Assembly (NCBI GenBank): GCA_965216885.1
Contig: OZ244208.1
Location: forward strand, 992,001 to 1,056,000
Direction of reading: 5' to 3'
DNA from: CAYNJG01 sp965216885
GTDB lineage: Bacteria > Planctomycetota > Planctomycetia > Pirellulales > Pirellulaceae
Length of the DNA: 64,000 nucleotides
Part shown: positions 8,909 through 18,022 of the stretch, in pieces
How positions within the stretch are numbered: position 1 is the first letter of the stretch
Layout of the letters: the number at the start of each line of letters is the position of its first letter
Program-made: the position numbers and the translations under genes
Notes under the pieces: generated by a model
Seen by the model: the letters and a program-made list of their open reading frames with translations, nothing else
Told to the model about the DNA's origin: nothing
The model's database searches: none

Positions 8909-10104
8909 AATCCGATTACGTCCTGCCGCCTGACACCGGCGGGAAGATCCGCACCTACAATCTGATGCGCGAGCTGAACAAGCTTTGCGACGTTACCTAC
9001 CTGGCATTCAAGGATCAGAATACGCCGAACACAGAGCCGGAGATTGGTTCCTGTGCTTCGGAGGTGGTCACGGTCTATCAGCCCGAAGAAAACAAGGAAG
9101 GCGTCGGGTTTTACTCGCGAGTTCTTCGAGGCATGGCGTCCCAACTGCCATACATCCTGCAGAAGTATCGATCGACCAAAATCGTCGACCACCAACGAGA
9201 CTTCGTTCGTGCCGATGGCAATCCGCCCGTTGTGTTGTGTGATTTTCTGGAGATGGCCGAAAACGTCGACTGGCGTCTGCCCTGCCCCAAAGTGCTCTTC
9301 CAGCACAATGTGGAAAGCATGATTTGGGAACGCTACTACACGACCGAGAAAAATCCGTTGAAGAAGGCGTACTTCAACTACGAACGCAAACGCATGGCCC
9401 GCTACGAAGCGGCTGCATGCAACCGCTTTGATCTGGTCTTTACGGTTTCTGAAGAAGACCGGGACCTGCTGCGCGAGCGATTCAATGTGACGTGTCCCAT
9501 CGAAATTCTGGAGACCGGTGTCGATACGGATTTTTTCGTGCCGATGCCCACGCATCCGCCTAAACCCGGGCGGCTTGTGTTCCTGGGTTCGATGGACTGG
9601 ATGCCGAATATCGACGGCATGAAATGGTTTGTCGACGCCGTCTATCCGCTCATTCGCGAGCGTTGTCCGGACGCTTCACTGGACATTGTTGGCCGACGAC
9701 CGGGAAACGAAATTCGTCGCCTTGCCGAGCGGGACGATTCCGTTCGGGTGCTCGCCGACGTCCCGGACGTGCGACCGCATATTGCCGAAGGCGCACTGTT
9801 TGTTGTGCCGCTCCGCGTGGGTGGTGGCTCGCGCATCAAGATCTACGAAGCGATGGCGATGGATCGTCCGGTGGTGGCAACCACCATCGGTGCGGAAGGG
9901 CTTCCGCTGACGCCTGGCGAACACATTGCGATCGGCGATTCACCGCAGGAGTTTGCTGGCGAGGTTGTTCGTCTGCTGGGTGATTCGACGGCAAGAGAAG
10001 AAATTTCACGTGCGGGCTATGAGCTTGTCACGCAAAACTACCAATGGAAAAACGTGGCGATCAAGCTGCGAGATCACTGTAGGGAGCTGGCAAGTCAGAT
10101 ATGA
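8890..10104 (+). CDS. Family 4 glycosyltransferase, stp1-like (XrtA-associated type)
   Basis: 404 residues. The start ATG lies inside the end of asnB and is preceded by AGGAAGGGG five bases away, a strong ribosome binding site that decides the start. The N-terminus MRLLWMKSDYVLPPDTGGKI is characteristic of the sugar transferase family (stp1/TIGR03087-like) found with PEP-CTERM/exosortase polysaccharide clusters. The C-terminal GT-B domain has FLGSMDWMPNIDGMKWF, VGRRPGNEIRRLA and the GGGSRIKIYEAMAMDRPVVA donor-binding motif. The family name is from memory of the motif layout. It ends in an ATGA overlap with the dehydrogenase gene. Confidence 0.86.
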   Translation: MRLLWMKSDYVLPPDTGGKIRTYNLMRELNKLCDVTYLAFKDQNTPNTEPEIGSCASEVVTVYQPEENKEGVGFYSRVLRGMASQLPYILQKYRSTKIVDHQRDFVRADGNPPVVLCDFLEMAENVDWRLPCPKVLFQHNVESMIWERYYTTEKNPLKKAYFNYERKRMARYEAAACNRFDLVFTVSEEDRDLLRERFNVTCPIEILETGVDTDFFVPMPTHPPKPGRLVFLGSMDWMPNIDGMKWFVDAVYPLIRERCPDASLDIVGRRPGNEIRRLAERDDSVRVLADVPDVRPHIAEGALFVVPLRVGGGSRIKIYEAMAMDRPVVATTIGAEGLPLTPGEHIAIGDSPQEFAGEVVRLLGDSTAREEISRAGYELVTQNYQWKNVAIKLRDHCRELASQI

Positions 10105-11435
10105 GTAGCGAAAATCCAACTGGCATTTCAATTTTTGGACTTGGATACGTGGGCGCCGTAACGGCGGCCTGTCTGGCGGAACGAGGCTTTCGTGTTCTGG
10201 GCGTGGATGTCAATCCTGCCAAGGTTGAAATGATTAACAGTGGCCAGACTCCGATTGTTGAGGAAAAGATCGGCGACATCGTCAAGGCAGTCGTCCAGTC
10301 CGGACAACTGAAGGCGACCGGGGATGTGGCCGGTGCGATCGCCGATACCAATGTGTCGCTCATTTGCGTAGGCACCCCCTCGCGTTCCAATGGCGATCTC
10401 GAGTTGGACTACGTCAAACGCGTTGCCGAACAGATTGGTGACTCGCTGGCGAAGAAGGACGAATACCACACGATCATTCTGCGCAGCACGGTCCTGCCCG
10501 GGACAACCGAAGACGTGGTGCTGCCGATTCTGGAAAAACATTCCGGGAAGAAAGTGGGCGACGGATTTGGTTTGTGCTTCAATCCGGAATTCCTCCGCGA
10601 AGGCAGTTCGGTCAAGGATTTTCACGCTCCACCCTTCACGCTTGTTGGTGTCAACAATCAGCGTGACGCGGAAGTCGTTCGCGAGCTTTATGGATGGCTG
10701 GATGCCGAGTTCCTGGTGGAAGATATTCGCACGGCCGAGATGGTCAAATACATCAACAACAGTTACCACGCGGTGAAAGTTGCATTCGCGAACGAAGTCG
10801 GGCGACTATGCGAGGCGCTGCAGATCGACTCGCACGCGGTCATGAACATTTTCTGCAAGGATACGAAGCAAAACCTGTCGGCGTACTATCTCAAGCCCGG
10901 CTTTGCTTTTGGTGGTTCGTGCCTTCCCAAGGACCTGCGAGCGATTCTCTATAAGGCCAAGTCGGCGGATGTGGACATGGAACTGTTCCAGTCGACGCTC
11001 GTTTCGAATCGAACACAGGTCGAACAGGGCATTCGCATCGTGGAGCGATTGGGTAGCAAGAAGGTCGGCTTGCTGGGACTGTCATTCAAGGCAGGTACAG
11101 ATGACTTGCGAGAATCACCGATGGTGACGCTCGTCGAGACGCTGCTTGGCCGCGGCTATCAGATCAGTATTTTCGACGAAAACGTCTCGCTCAGTCGACT
11201 GGTGGGTTCCAACAAAGCCTACATCGAACAGGAACTTCCGCACGTTAGCGAGATGCTGAAGGACACGATGGAAGACGTAATTGACGGCAGCGATACAATT
11301 GTGATTGGGAACCCCGATCCACGTTTCGCCGAAGTCGTGCAGAATGCACCGGCCGGCAAGCAGATTGTCGATCTTGTACGTATCGTACCGGAGTGGATGA
11401 GTACGACCGAAAACTACCATGGAATCGGCTGGTAA
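10101..11435 (+). CDS. UDP-glucose/GDP-mannose 6-dehydrogenase, AlgD-like
   Basis: 444 residues, NAD-dependent, oxidising the C6 of a nucleotide sugar to a uronic acid in two steps. The N-terminal Rossmann motif is ISIFGLGYVGAV; the substrate region has CFNPEFLREGSSVKDF, EMVKYINNSYHAVKVAFANE and the catalytic cysteine in FAFGGSCLPKDLRA. The C-terminal domain starts around residue 310 (KKVGLLGLSFKAGTDDLRESP). The FAFGGSCLPKD form and the length resemble GDP-mannose dehydrogenase AlgD more than UDP-glucose dehydrogenase, but specificity cannot be settled by eye. The product would be GDP-mannuronate or UDP-glucuronate for the polymer. Starts at ATG 10101 in an ATGA overlap. Confidence 0.9.
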   Translation: MSSENPTGISIFGLGYVGAVTAACLAERGFRVLGVDVNPAKVEMINSGQTPIVEEKIGDIVKAVVQSGQLKATGDVAGAIADTNVSLICVGTPSRSNGDLELDYVKRVAEQIGDSLAKKDEYHTIILRSTVLPGTTEDVVLPILEKHSGKKVGDGFGLCFNPEFLREGSSVKDFHAPPFTLVGVNNQRDAEVVRELYGWLDAEFLVEDIRTAEMVKYINNSYHAVKVAFANEVGRLCEALQIDSHAVMNIFCKDTKQNLSAYYLKPGFAFGGSCLPKDLRAILYKAKSADVDMELFQSTLVSNRTQVEQGIRIVERLGSKKVGLLGLSFKAGTDDLRESPMVTLVETLLGRGYQISIFDENVSLSRLVGSNKAYIEQELPHVSEMLKDTMEDVIDGSDTIVIGNPDPRFAEVVQNAPAGKQIVDLVRIVPEWMSTTENYHGIGW

Positions 11436-12909
11436 CGCGAACCCACACATGGCCACGATGAACAGCAATATCCAGACATTTCAGCCGGCGCTCTCGATGG
11501 AACAGCCGATGTGGCTTGATCGCCTGCGCAGGGGGATTTGGCCCAAGTCGCTGGTCTTTTGGGTCGTCGCGTTCTACATGGCCTGTTTCATTATTCGCCC
11601 CTGGGAAAAGATCTTCCCGGAGCTTGCCGATCTGCGTTTCGAGCGGATCATGGTGCTGTTGGTGGCGGGCACGGTGATCTTCACGCGAGGTCCGTTTGTG
11701 CGGGTGACGCTGCAGAACGTGGCCATGATCTTGCTGTACGCGGCGGTGTGGCTGAGCGGTCGGGATCCGTATGATCCGGAACTTACGTCGCCGCAGGTGA
11801 CCGAGTTTCTGGGTTTTCTGATTTCGTACTTCATCATTCAGAAGACCGTCAAATCGCCGTACCAGATGCTGTTTATCATTGCGTGCTACCTGGTCGCGAC
11901 GGCCGCGTACGTGTTCAAGTCCGAATGGGAATATGCCTTCAACGGTGCCGCCTGGTACATGATGGGCGTCAAGCGTCTGCAAGGAGATAACTACACCTTC
12001 GGGCACCCGAACAACCTGGGCATCACAATGAACTGTTCGTTGCCGATTGCGTTGTTCTTCTATCGGGTTCGAGGCACGTTCTGTCAGACGTGGCCGAAAC
12101 TGTTGCGCAAGGCATTCTGCTGGATGTTGCCGGTCTACATGGCAGCGGCCGTGTTGGGCGTGATCCTGACACGCAGCCGAGCCTCGGCGATGGGATTGCT
12201 GGTCTTCCTCGCCCTGCTGGTTGTCCGCAAGCCAACCATGTCGGCGAAGTTGAAATGGGCGGGCTCGTTCATGTTGATCTGTGTCGTGGGATTCTTCATG
12301 GCACCGGATGACATTCGTTACCGAATCCAGAGTACGTGGGATCGGAGCGTCGAATTCAAGGCAGGTATGGGCGGTGCGAACAGCTCGGCGGAAGGTCGGA
12401 TGGAAGGACTCCTGGCGGGTCTTGAAATCTTCGAGCGTTTCCCCATCACTGGCGTTGGCATTGGAAGTTTCGCTGCCTACCGTGTGATTTACGTCGACGG
12501 CGTGGAGCTGGATGCTCACAACCTTCCGGGAGAAGTGCTGGGAGAATTGGGAATCGTCGGCGGCGTTGCGTTCATGATTTTCTTCACGGCAATGTGCATG
12601 AATTGCTGGAAGCTCCTCAAAATGGGGCGTGAATTCCAGGACATCACCGGAAATCCAACATACTGGCTGCTGGGGGTGGGGTTGGCCGATGCTTTCGTGC
12701 TCATCATCTACGGCGGCGTTTCGTGCCACAACCTGCAGTACTACCAGTGGTATTGGTATGCCACCTTCATGGTCTGCGGTGTCACGTATGTGAAGCAGGA
12801 ACTGCGACGAGTCAAAGACGAACTGGGCGTCGACCAGGAATTGGCTGTCGATGATCAAGTCCGCGATGTCGACGACGTCATGGTGGTCGACGGGAGCGTG
12901 CATGCGTGA
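11419..12909 (+). CDS. O-antigen ligase/polymerase-like membrane protein (Wzy/WaaL superfamily)
   Basis: 496 residues if started at 11419, within the dehydrogenase gene; ATG 11449 just after that gene's stop is an equally reasonable start. About ten hydrophobic segments are visible, including LVFWVVAFYMACFII, IMVLLVAGTVIF, AFCWMLPVYMAAAVLGVIL and FMLICVVGFFMA. LTRSRASAMGLLVFLALL and GVGIGSFAAYRVIYVDG, with a large periplasmic loop between, are typical of O-antigen ligase/polymerase proteins, where the conserved arginine and the HN pair (DAHNLPGEVLGELG) act. It probably polymerises or ligates lipid-linked repeat units on the periplasmic face. The C-terminal tail is acidic (DDQVRDVDDVMVVDG). 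The next gene overlaps it by four bases (GTGA). Confidence 0.83.
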   Translation: MESAGNANPHMATMNSNIQTFQPALSMEQPMWLDRLRRGIWPKSLVFWVVAFYMACFIIRPWEKIFPELADLRFERIMVLLVAGTVIFTRGPFVRVTLQNVAMILLYAAVWLSGRDPYDPELTSPQVTEFLGFLISYFIIQKTVKSPYQMLFIIACYLVATAAYVFKSEWEYAFNGAAWYMMGVKRLQGDNYTFGHPNNLGITMNCSLPIALFFYRVRGTFCQTWPKLLRKAFCWMLPVYMAAAVLGVILTRSRASAMGLLVFLALLVVRKPTMSAKLKWAGSFMLICVVGFFMAPDDIRYRIQSTWDRSVEFKAGMGGANSSAEGRMEGLLAGLEIFERFPITGVGIGSFAAYRVIYVDGVELDAHNLPGEVLGELGIVGGVAFMIFFTAMCMNCWKLLKMGREFQDITGNPTYWLLGVGLADAFVLIIYGGVSCHNLQYYQWYWYATFMVCGVTYVKQELRRVKDELGVDQELAVDDQVRDVDDVMVVDGSVHA

Positions 12910-14441
12910 GCGGGGCCACACAAACACCTAGCGCCCCGGAAGCGGAGGCGCCGCCGGAAGAAGAGCAGAGTTCCGGCGGGTTTCTGAAGCACGCCGCGAT
13001 TTACGGCATTGGCGCGATCGCCACGCAGATGGTCAGCATCGTGCTGTTGCCTTTGTACACGCGTTATATGACGCCGGCCGAGTACGGTGTACTTCAACTG
13101 CTGTACCGTGTTGGCGATGTGTTGAACATCTGCCTGATGGTGGGTGGCATCAGTCTGGCCGCGATGAACTTCTGGTGTAAGGCGAATTCGGCGGAGGAGC
13201 GCAAACACGTCGCGGCCACGATCGCGTGGCTCACCGGCGCCGTTCTGATTGCCGGGCTGGGCGTTGTCATGCTATTTTCCGCGCCCATCGCGCGACAACT
13301 CAGGCTCTATGAAGACTATCCGAACGCGGGCATGCTTCTGGCATTCGGCATCTTTGCGATGATGCTACAGGCCACGACAGTGATGCCGCTTTCGCTGATG
13401 CAGGCCCGACTGGAGTCGACGGCCTATCTGGTGGCTTCACTGGGGATTGCATTCTGCCAACTGTCGGCGGTCGTCGTCGCACTGGTCGTGCTGGATGCGG
13501 GTGTCTGGGGAGTGATCCTCGCCATGGCTACGACCTTTGCCTTCTTTGGCGTGTGGCTCACGATTCGCGAGTTTGCCAGGTCATCGCCTCTTCCCGACAA
13601 AAAACTGATGTGGGAAGTCATCTGGTTTTCGCTGCCGTTCATTCCCAGTGGTATTTGCTTCTTTATCCTGAATAGCGGCGACCAGTTCTTCCTGATCAAA
13701 TACTGCGGTGCGGCGACGCTGGGCATCTACGCACTCGCCTATCGAATTGCCAAAGGGGTCGTGACGTTTGCCTCCGGACCTTTGGTGCAGGTCTGGAATG
13801 CCAAGATGTACGATGTCCACAAGCAGGCGGAATGTTCTGAACTGTTTGGTAAGGTCTATAGTCGAATTCTCTTTGGTTACTTGCTTGGAGGGTTGGGCGT
13901 CATTCTTTTCCAGGATGAAGCCCTGATGCTGCTGGGCACTTTCCCGGGCACGGCCGAGCTGATTGCACCGTTGATCCTGGCACACTTCTTCCTGATTTTC
14001 GCCAACCTGATGGACAGTGCCTTCTACGTCCAACGAACCACCTGGATCAAACCGTTCATTTCGCTGGCCTCGACGGTCGTTATGGTCGCGTCCTACTGGA
14101 TTCTGATTCCAAGGTACGAAGCGATGGGTGGCGCCGTTGCGACCACGATCGGTTTTGCGTTCCATTGGGCGCTGACCCTAATACTGGCGCAGCGTCAGTT
14201 CTATGTGAAAATCGAGTGGATTCGCCTTGGCGTCGTGTTGGCGGTTTCCGTTGCCCTTACACTGCTGGGACACAACATTTCCGACCAGACCTTGTTGAAG
14301 GGAGTGGCGCTGGTGATGACACTGATTGGATTCTGGATCAGCGGATTCATTCAAGCGGAAGAGAAACGAATCATCGTGGACGTGCTACAGCGCAGCCTGT
14401 CCAACCTGTCGCGTTTACAACAGGCAACCCCGACACGTTGA
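12906..14441 (+). CDS. Oligosaccharide flippase (Wzx/MOP superfamily)
   Basis: 511 residues from a GTG at 12906 that shares bases with the preceding TGA, with GGGAG nine bases upstream. After a Pro/Glu-rich cytoplasmic tail of about 25 residues, the first helix region HAAIYGIGAIATQMVSIVLLPLYTRYMTPAEYGVLQLL is the signature of polysaccharide biosynthesis/RfbX-like flippases. At least twelve hydrophobic segments follow (for example GVWGVILAMATTFAFFGVWL and LGVVLAVSVALTLLGH). It should flip undecaprenyl-linked repeat units across the inner membrane for the adjacent Wzy-like protein. The adjacent wzy, wzx and the initiating transferase at the left edge form a standard Wzx/Wzy pathway. Confidence 0.88.
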   Translation: MSGATQTPSAPEAEAPPEEEQSSGGFLKHAAIYGIGAIATQMVSIVLLPLYTRYMTPAEYGVLQLLYRVGDVLNICLMVGGISLAAMNFWCKANSAEERKHVAATIAWLTGAVLIAGLGVVMLFSAPIARQLRLYEDYPNAGMLLAFGIFAMMLQATTVMPLSLMQARLESTAYLVASLGIAFCQLSAVVVALVVLDAGVWGVILAMATTFAFFGVWLTIREFARSSPLPDKKLMWEVIWFSLPFIPSGICFFILNSGDQFFLIKYCGAATLGIYALAYRIAKGVVTFASGPLVQVWNAKMYDVHKQAECSELFGKVYSRILFGYLLGGLGVILFQDEALMLLGTFPGTAELIAPLILAHFFLIFANLMDSAFYVQRTTWIKPFISLASTVVMVASYWILIPRYEAMGGAVATTIGFAFHWALTLILAQRQFYVKIEWIRLGVVLAVSVALTLLGHNISDQTLLKGVALVMTLIGFWISGFIQAEEKRIIVDVLQRSLSNLSRLQQATPTR

Positions 14442-14534
14442 CTTTTTGCACCGTCCGGTCGCGGTGCACGGTAGCGAAAGCGTGCTGCAGATCGGTATTC
14501 AATTTGCAGAACGTGGTGCCAACGAGCCATCAAT

Positions 14535-15467
14535 ATGAAACTCAAACTATCCATCGTCGTACCGCTCTACAACGAAGTGGAGAATGTTGCGCTGTTGTAC
14601 AACGCAATCTCCGACGTCGTTGTGCAGATGGGCACCACGTTTGAGATGATCTTTGTCGATGATGGCAGCAAGGACGGCACGCTGGCGGAACTGCGGAAAA
14701 TCCAGCAGGACGATCCCGCGGTCCGCGTTATCCGCTTCCGACGTAATTTCGGCCAGACCGCTGCAATGCGGGTTGGCATTCAGGCAGCGCGAGGCACGAT
14801 CGTGGTCACCATGGATGGCGACCTACAAAATGACCCGAAGGACATTCCGAATATGGTTGCCAAAGTTGGCGAGGGATATGACCTGGTCATCGGTTGGCGA
14901 AAGAACCGCAAGGACCCTGCCCTGTCGCGAACGCTGCCATCGAGGATTGCGAACGCATTGATCGGCTGGATCACCGGTGTCAAAGTCCACGACAGTGGAT
15001 GTTCCCTGAAGGCGTACCGCGGCAGCATGATCAAACAGGTGCCTCTGTACTCCGAGATGCACCGTTTCATTCCGGCGATGAGCACGCTGCAGGCGGCGCG
15101 TATCGCGGAAGTCGTGGTTGCCCATCACCCGCGACATCACGGTCAATCCAAGTACGGAATTTCCCGTGTCGGCAAGGTGTTGCTGGATGTGATTGCGATC
15201 AAAATGCTGATTGCATTTCGGCATCGACCGCTACAGTGGTTCTCCTGCCTGGCAATTCCGTTCTTTCTGTGTGCGACCGCATCGGGCGGTGTATACCTGT
15301 TTTCACGGCTCAACGGCGACCCATCGTTGATGATTTCGCCGATCGCATTCCTGTTATTTTCGTACCTGACCGTCCACTTCTTTTTTGTGGGCTTGCTCGC
15401 GGAACTGGTCGTTCGAGCTGGTAACCGTCAGGCATTCCCGAAAGCATCCACGGAATATGTTAACTAA
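14535..15467 (+). CDS. GtrB/DPM-like family 2 glycosyltransferase with membrane anchor
   Basis: 310 residues. The GT-A domain has LSIVVPLYNEVENV, the nucleotide-binding VDDGSKDG (DDGS at residues 42-45) and the metal-binding DGDLQNDPKDIP (D94, D96), plus HGQSKYGISR near residue 205. Two C-terminal transmembrane segments (LAIPFFLCATASGGVYLF and FLLFSYLTVHFFFVGLLAELV) give the GtrB/ArnC topology. Enzymes of this group load a sugar onto undecaprenyl phosphate for later transfer in the periplasm. All catalytic residues appear present, in contrast with the next gene, which is a degenerate paralogue overlapping it by 11 bases. Confidence 0.88.
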   Translation: MKLKLSIVVPLYNEVENVALLYNAISDVVVQMGTTFEMIFVDDGSKDGTLAELRKIQQDDPAVRVIRFRRNFGQTAAMRVGIQAARGTIVVTMDGDLQNDPKDIPNMVAKVGEGYDLVIGWRKNRKDPALSRTLPSRIANALIGWITGVKVHDSGCSLKAYRGSMIKQVPLYSEMHRFIPAMSTLQAARIAEVVVAHHPRHHGQSKYGISRVGKVLLDVIAIKMLIAFRHRPLQWFSCLAIPFFLCATASGGVYLFSRLNGDPSLMISPIAFLLFSYLTVHFFFVGLLAELVVRAGNRQAFPKASTEYVN

Positions 15468-16467
15468 GCAATCCGATCTGTCGATTTACGAAACGTCGCG
15501 CCGCACGGTTGAAAGTGTGACGTACGTCTGGATCTGTGACCGCGCAGATATTGACTTCAACGCGACGATTGACTGTTACCTCGCCGTGATGCGGGACGAG
15601 ACACTGCCGTGGACGTTGCTGGTGATCAACAACGGCCTGGGCGAACGCGTCACGCACGAAATTTCCGAGAAGCTGAAGGTTGAGTCCGTGGACTCGACGT
15701 TGATCAACTTCAATGTTCGCAGCCCTGAATCGACCGCGATGGCGATTGCCTTGAAGCAGACCGACGGCGATGTCGTGGTGCTGTTGCCCGGGTATCCGCA
15801 GTCCGATCCAAACGACATTCCGCGAATGATGGATGCGATCCACAATGGCAAGGACTATGTGGCGTCCGTTCGCTCGCCTCGCATCGATTCACGGCAGTCA
15901 CAGCGCAAGAGCTGGCTCTTTAACGCGATCACCCGTCGGCTGTCGGGCATCAATGTGAGTGACATTAACTCCGGTCTGCGTGTCATGCGTCGGGAAGTGA
16001 TCGAAAACCTGCCGCTCTATGGAAACCTCCACATCTATCTGCCAATCCTTGCTGCACGACAGGGTTTCACCGTGGGTGAAGTCCCCGTGCGGCACCTTGA
16101 GGAGCGAGCGAGTATTTCCGGCCACGGAATTTCCGTGTACCCCCGTCGTGCACTCGACCTGTTGACGCTTTTCTTCCTGATGCGTTTCACGCAAAAGCCG
16201 TTCCGTTTCTTCGGCGGTATCGGGACGGGGATGTTGGCAACCGGCGGGCTCATCAACATTGTGCTTGCCGTACAAAAACTCTTCTTCCACGACAATCTTG
16301 CCGACCGTCCGATGCTGGTCCTGGGAACCTTGCTATTGGTTCTTGGAATCCAGATGTTCTCTCTGGGGCTGATTGGCGAGCTGATTATTTTCGTCAACGC
16401 CGGTGGCGTGAAGGACTATCAAATCGAGCACGTTTACGAAACGAGTTCGACGCACGACTACTCCTGA
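15457..16467 (+). CDS. Degenerate GtrB-like paralogue (predicted inactive glycosyltransferase)
   Basis: 336 residues from ATG 15457, overlapping the end of the intact paralogue. The fold aligns throughout: VVVLLPGYPQSDPNDIPRMM against VVTMDGDLQNDPKDIPNMV, SDINSGLRVMR against HDSGCSLKAYR, and GHGISVYPRRALDLL against KYGISRVGKVLLD. The same two C-terminal membrane helices follow (GMLATGGLINIVLAV, LGTLLLVLGIQMFSLGLIGELI). However, DDGS is replaced by INNG (57-60) and the DxD aspartates by LPGYP (110-114), so nucleotide and metal binding should be lost. The reading frame is clean with no frameshift, arguing against simple decay. It may be a regulatory or scaffolding partner of the upstream enzyme; that role is inference. 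Confidence 0.82.
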   Translation: MLTKQSDLSIYETSRRTVESVTYVWICDRADIDFNATIDCYLAVMRDETLPWTLLVINNGLGERVTHEISEKLKVESVDSTLINFNVRSPESTAMAIALKQTDGDVVVLLPGYPQSDPNDIPRMMDAIHNGKDYVASVRSPRIDSRQSQRKSWLFNAITRRLSGINVSDINSGLRVMRREVIENLPLYGNLHIYLPILAARQGFTVGEVPVRHLEERASISGHGISVYPRRALDLLTLFFLMRFTQKPFRFFGGIGTGMLATGGLINIVLAVQKLFFHDNLADRPMLVLGTLLLVLGIQMFSLGLIGELIIFVNAGGVKDYQIEHVYETSSTHDYS

Positions 16468-16486
16468 TCCAGGTTCCGAGGCGCCA

Positions 16487-18022
16487 ATGAGCAATCCTCC
16501 CAGGCCAATCCCGAGGTCCTCCATTGACGTGCGCATTCTCATTGCGCTAGTGGCCAGCCCGACGCTGTTCTTCCTTTCGCAGGTGGGTCGTTGGAGCATG
16601 TCCGGTGATGAGTTTTACACCTGGTTTGATTCCAGCCTGCCTGTCGGTCAGCTGCTGAGTACCGAACGCAAGCCGCTCTACTATCTGATCTGTCATTTTC
16701 TGCTGTCGCTGGATCTGGGGCTGTCGCGTGAAGTGGTTGTGCGACTTCCGGCAGCCATTGCCTCGGGTTTGATACCCGCGGCGTTCTACGCCATGCTGGC
16801 AAGGCACTCTTCGCGAGTGGCGATTTTTGCTTCACTGGTGGCGCTCGCCAATCCGTGGCTCTTTCAGATGTCACAGTTTGGCAGGTTCTATTCGTTAGCG
16901 TTCCTGTTCACGACGATCTCGGCCCTTGCCGCCTTCCGTTGGACGAAAGCCCGCGGAGGTTTTGGGTGGTTGGTACTGTTTGTCGTTGCCGGTTTGCTGG
17001 CCGCGCTTTCCCACACGCCATCCTTCATCGTTGTACCGGCTGGAATTATTGCCATGCTGGCCGGCTGGTGGCTGGATGAGCCCGCCGTGGCTGGTCGGTT
17101 TCTCAAGACCTACGGACTGGCACTCGGTGTGTGCTGTCTGGCCTGCGGTGCAATCGGAATCTATGCGATCAAGGATCTGCTGTACTTTTGGTTCACATCC
17201 GGTTCCGGGCAATTCGGCTCGTACACCGTTCCACAGATCCTGGTCGTACTGGCGTTGTTCGGCGGTATCTCCACCTGGGCGATGGCCCTGTTTCCACTGT
17301 TGAAATGGCCGCGGGACTGGAATGGCGAAGACGGATTTCTGGTGGCGACCATTGCGTTCAGCAGCCTGCCACTTTTACTTCTGGTTCCAGTGGGTGGCGG
17401 CGTTGCAGCGCGGTACCTGATGTTTTGCCTGCCATGCGTGTTCGTGCTTGCGGGAAGACACTGGAGTGAAATGGCGGCCCAGATATCCACAAACGGACTG
17501 CGAGCGGGACTGGCAATCAGCTTGCTTGCTTTCAATTTGCCTTATTTGGCTTCGACGTTGATCGACGGAAATCACTATGACTTTCGCGAGGTAGCGCGAC
17601 GGATCGACGCGATGGACCTCGAGCGTCCGATCATCGTTTCATCCGAGCACGCCTTGCTGGATTTGTATCTGAAGAAAGACAAGACGACTTCGGATCTCAC
17701 TATTTTTGATGCTGGAGTGCCACGCGACCTTGTTCAGGCAGCCATTGATCAGGCAACTGCCGAGCAACGACCCTTGCTTCTGGTGTCGCGTGAAGACCGT
17801 GTGCCGATTTCCCCCGAAGATCAGGCATGGCTATACGCCCGGTTTGCCAGGATCTTCACGATTGAAAAACCGAGGTTGGACCATCGCCGGTTGCAACTGG
17901 TGGTTTACCAGTACCGACCGGCGCAGAAACAGGCCGCCCGCACGTCGAATGAACGCCTGACTTCAACGCATTCACGCACGGCGGAACTTGTTGACGTTGC
18001 GATGCCGGGCGGGGCACCATGA
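16487..18022 (+). CDS. GT-C fold (family 39-like) membrane glycosyltransferase
   Basis: 511 residues, with about nine to eleven hydrophobic segments (for example ILIALVASPTLFFLSQVG, GWLVLFVVAGLLAAL, LALGVCCLACGAIGIYAI). The first periplasmic loop contains SGDEFYTWFDSS, matching the position of the catalytic acidic residue of GT39/ArnT-like proteins, and FGRFYSLAFLF resembles the conserved R-x-Y stretch. Such enzymes take a sugar from undecaprenyl phosphate and transfer it to an acceptor outside the inner membrane. Its position directly after two GtrB-like genes fits a GtrB plus GT-C pair. A soluble C-terminal domain of about 150 residues follows. It overlaps the next gene by four bases (ATGA). 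Confidence 0.75.
   Translation: MSNPPRPIPRSSIDVRILIALVASPTLFFLSQVGRWSMSGDEFYTWFDSSLPVGQLLSTERKPLYYLICHFLLSLDLGLSREVVVRLPAAIASGLIPAAFYAMLARHSSRVAIFASLVALANPWLFQMSQFGRFYSLAFLFTTISALAAFRWTKARGGFGWLVLFVVAGLLAALSHTPSFIVVPAGIIAMLAGWWLDEPAVAGRFLKTYGLALGVCCLACGAIGIYAIKDLLYFWFTSGSGQFGSYTVPQILVVLALFGGISTWAMALFPLLKWPRDWNGEDGFLVATIAFSSLPLLLLVPVGGGVAARYLMFCLPCVFVLAGRHWSEMAAQISTNGLRAGLAISLLAFNLPYLASTLIDGNHYDFREVARRIDAMDLERPIIVSSEHALLDLYLKKDKTTSDLTIFDAGVPRDLVQAAIDQATAEQRPLLLVSREDRVPISPEDQAWLYARFARIFTIEKPRLDHRRLQLVVYQYRPAQKQAARTSNERLTSTHSRTAELVDVAMPGGAP

Noticed and set aside
11245..12927. 560-residue open frame on the - strand
   Set aside because: It lies wholly antisense to the dehydrogenase end and the wzy-like gene. 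Its translation is His/Arg/Gln-rich with no domain, typical of a shadow frame in GC-rich coding DNA.
14448..14467. Hairpin GCACCG/CGGTGC before the GtrB-like gene
   Set aside because: The T-run precedes rather than follows the stem on the + strand, so it is not a terminator, and the six-pair stem alone is weak evidence.
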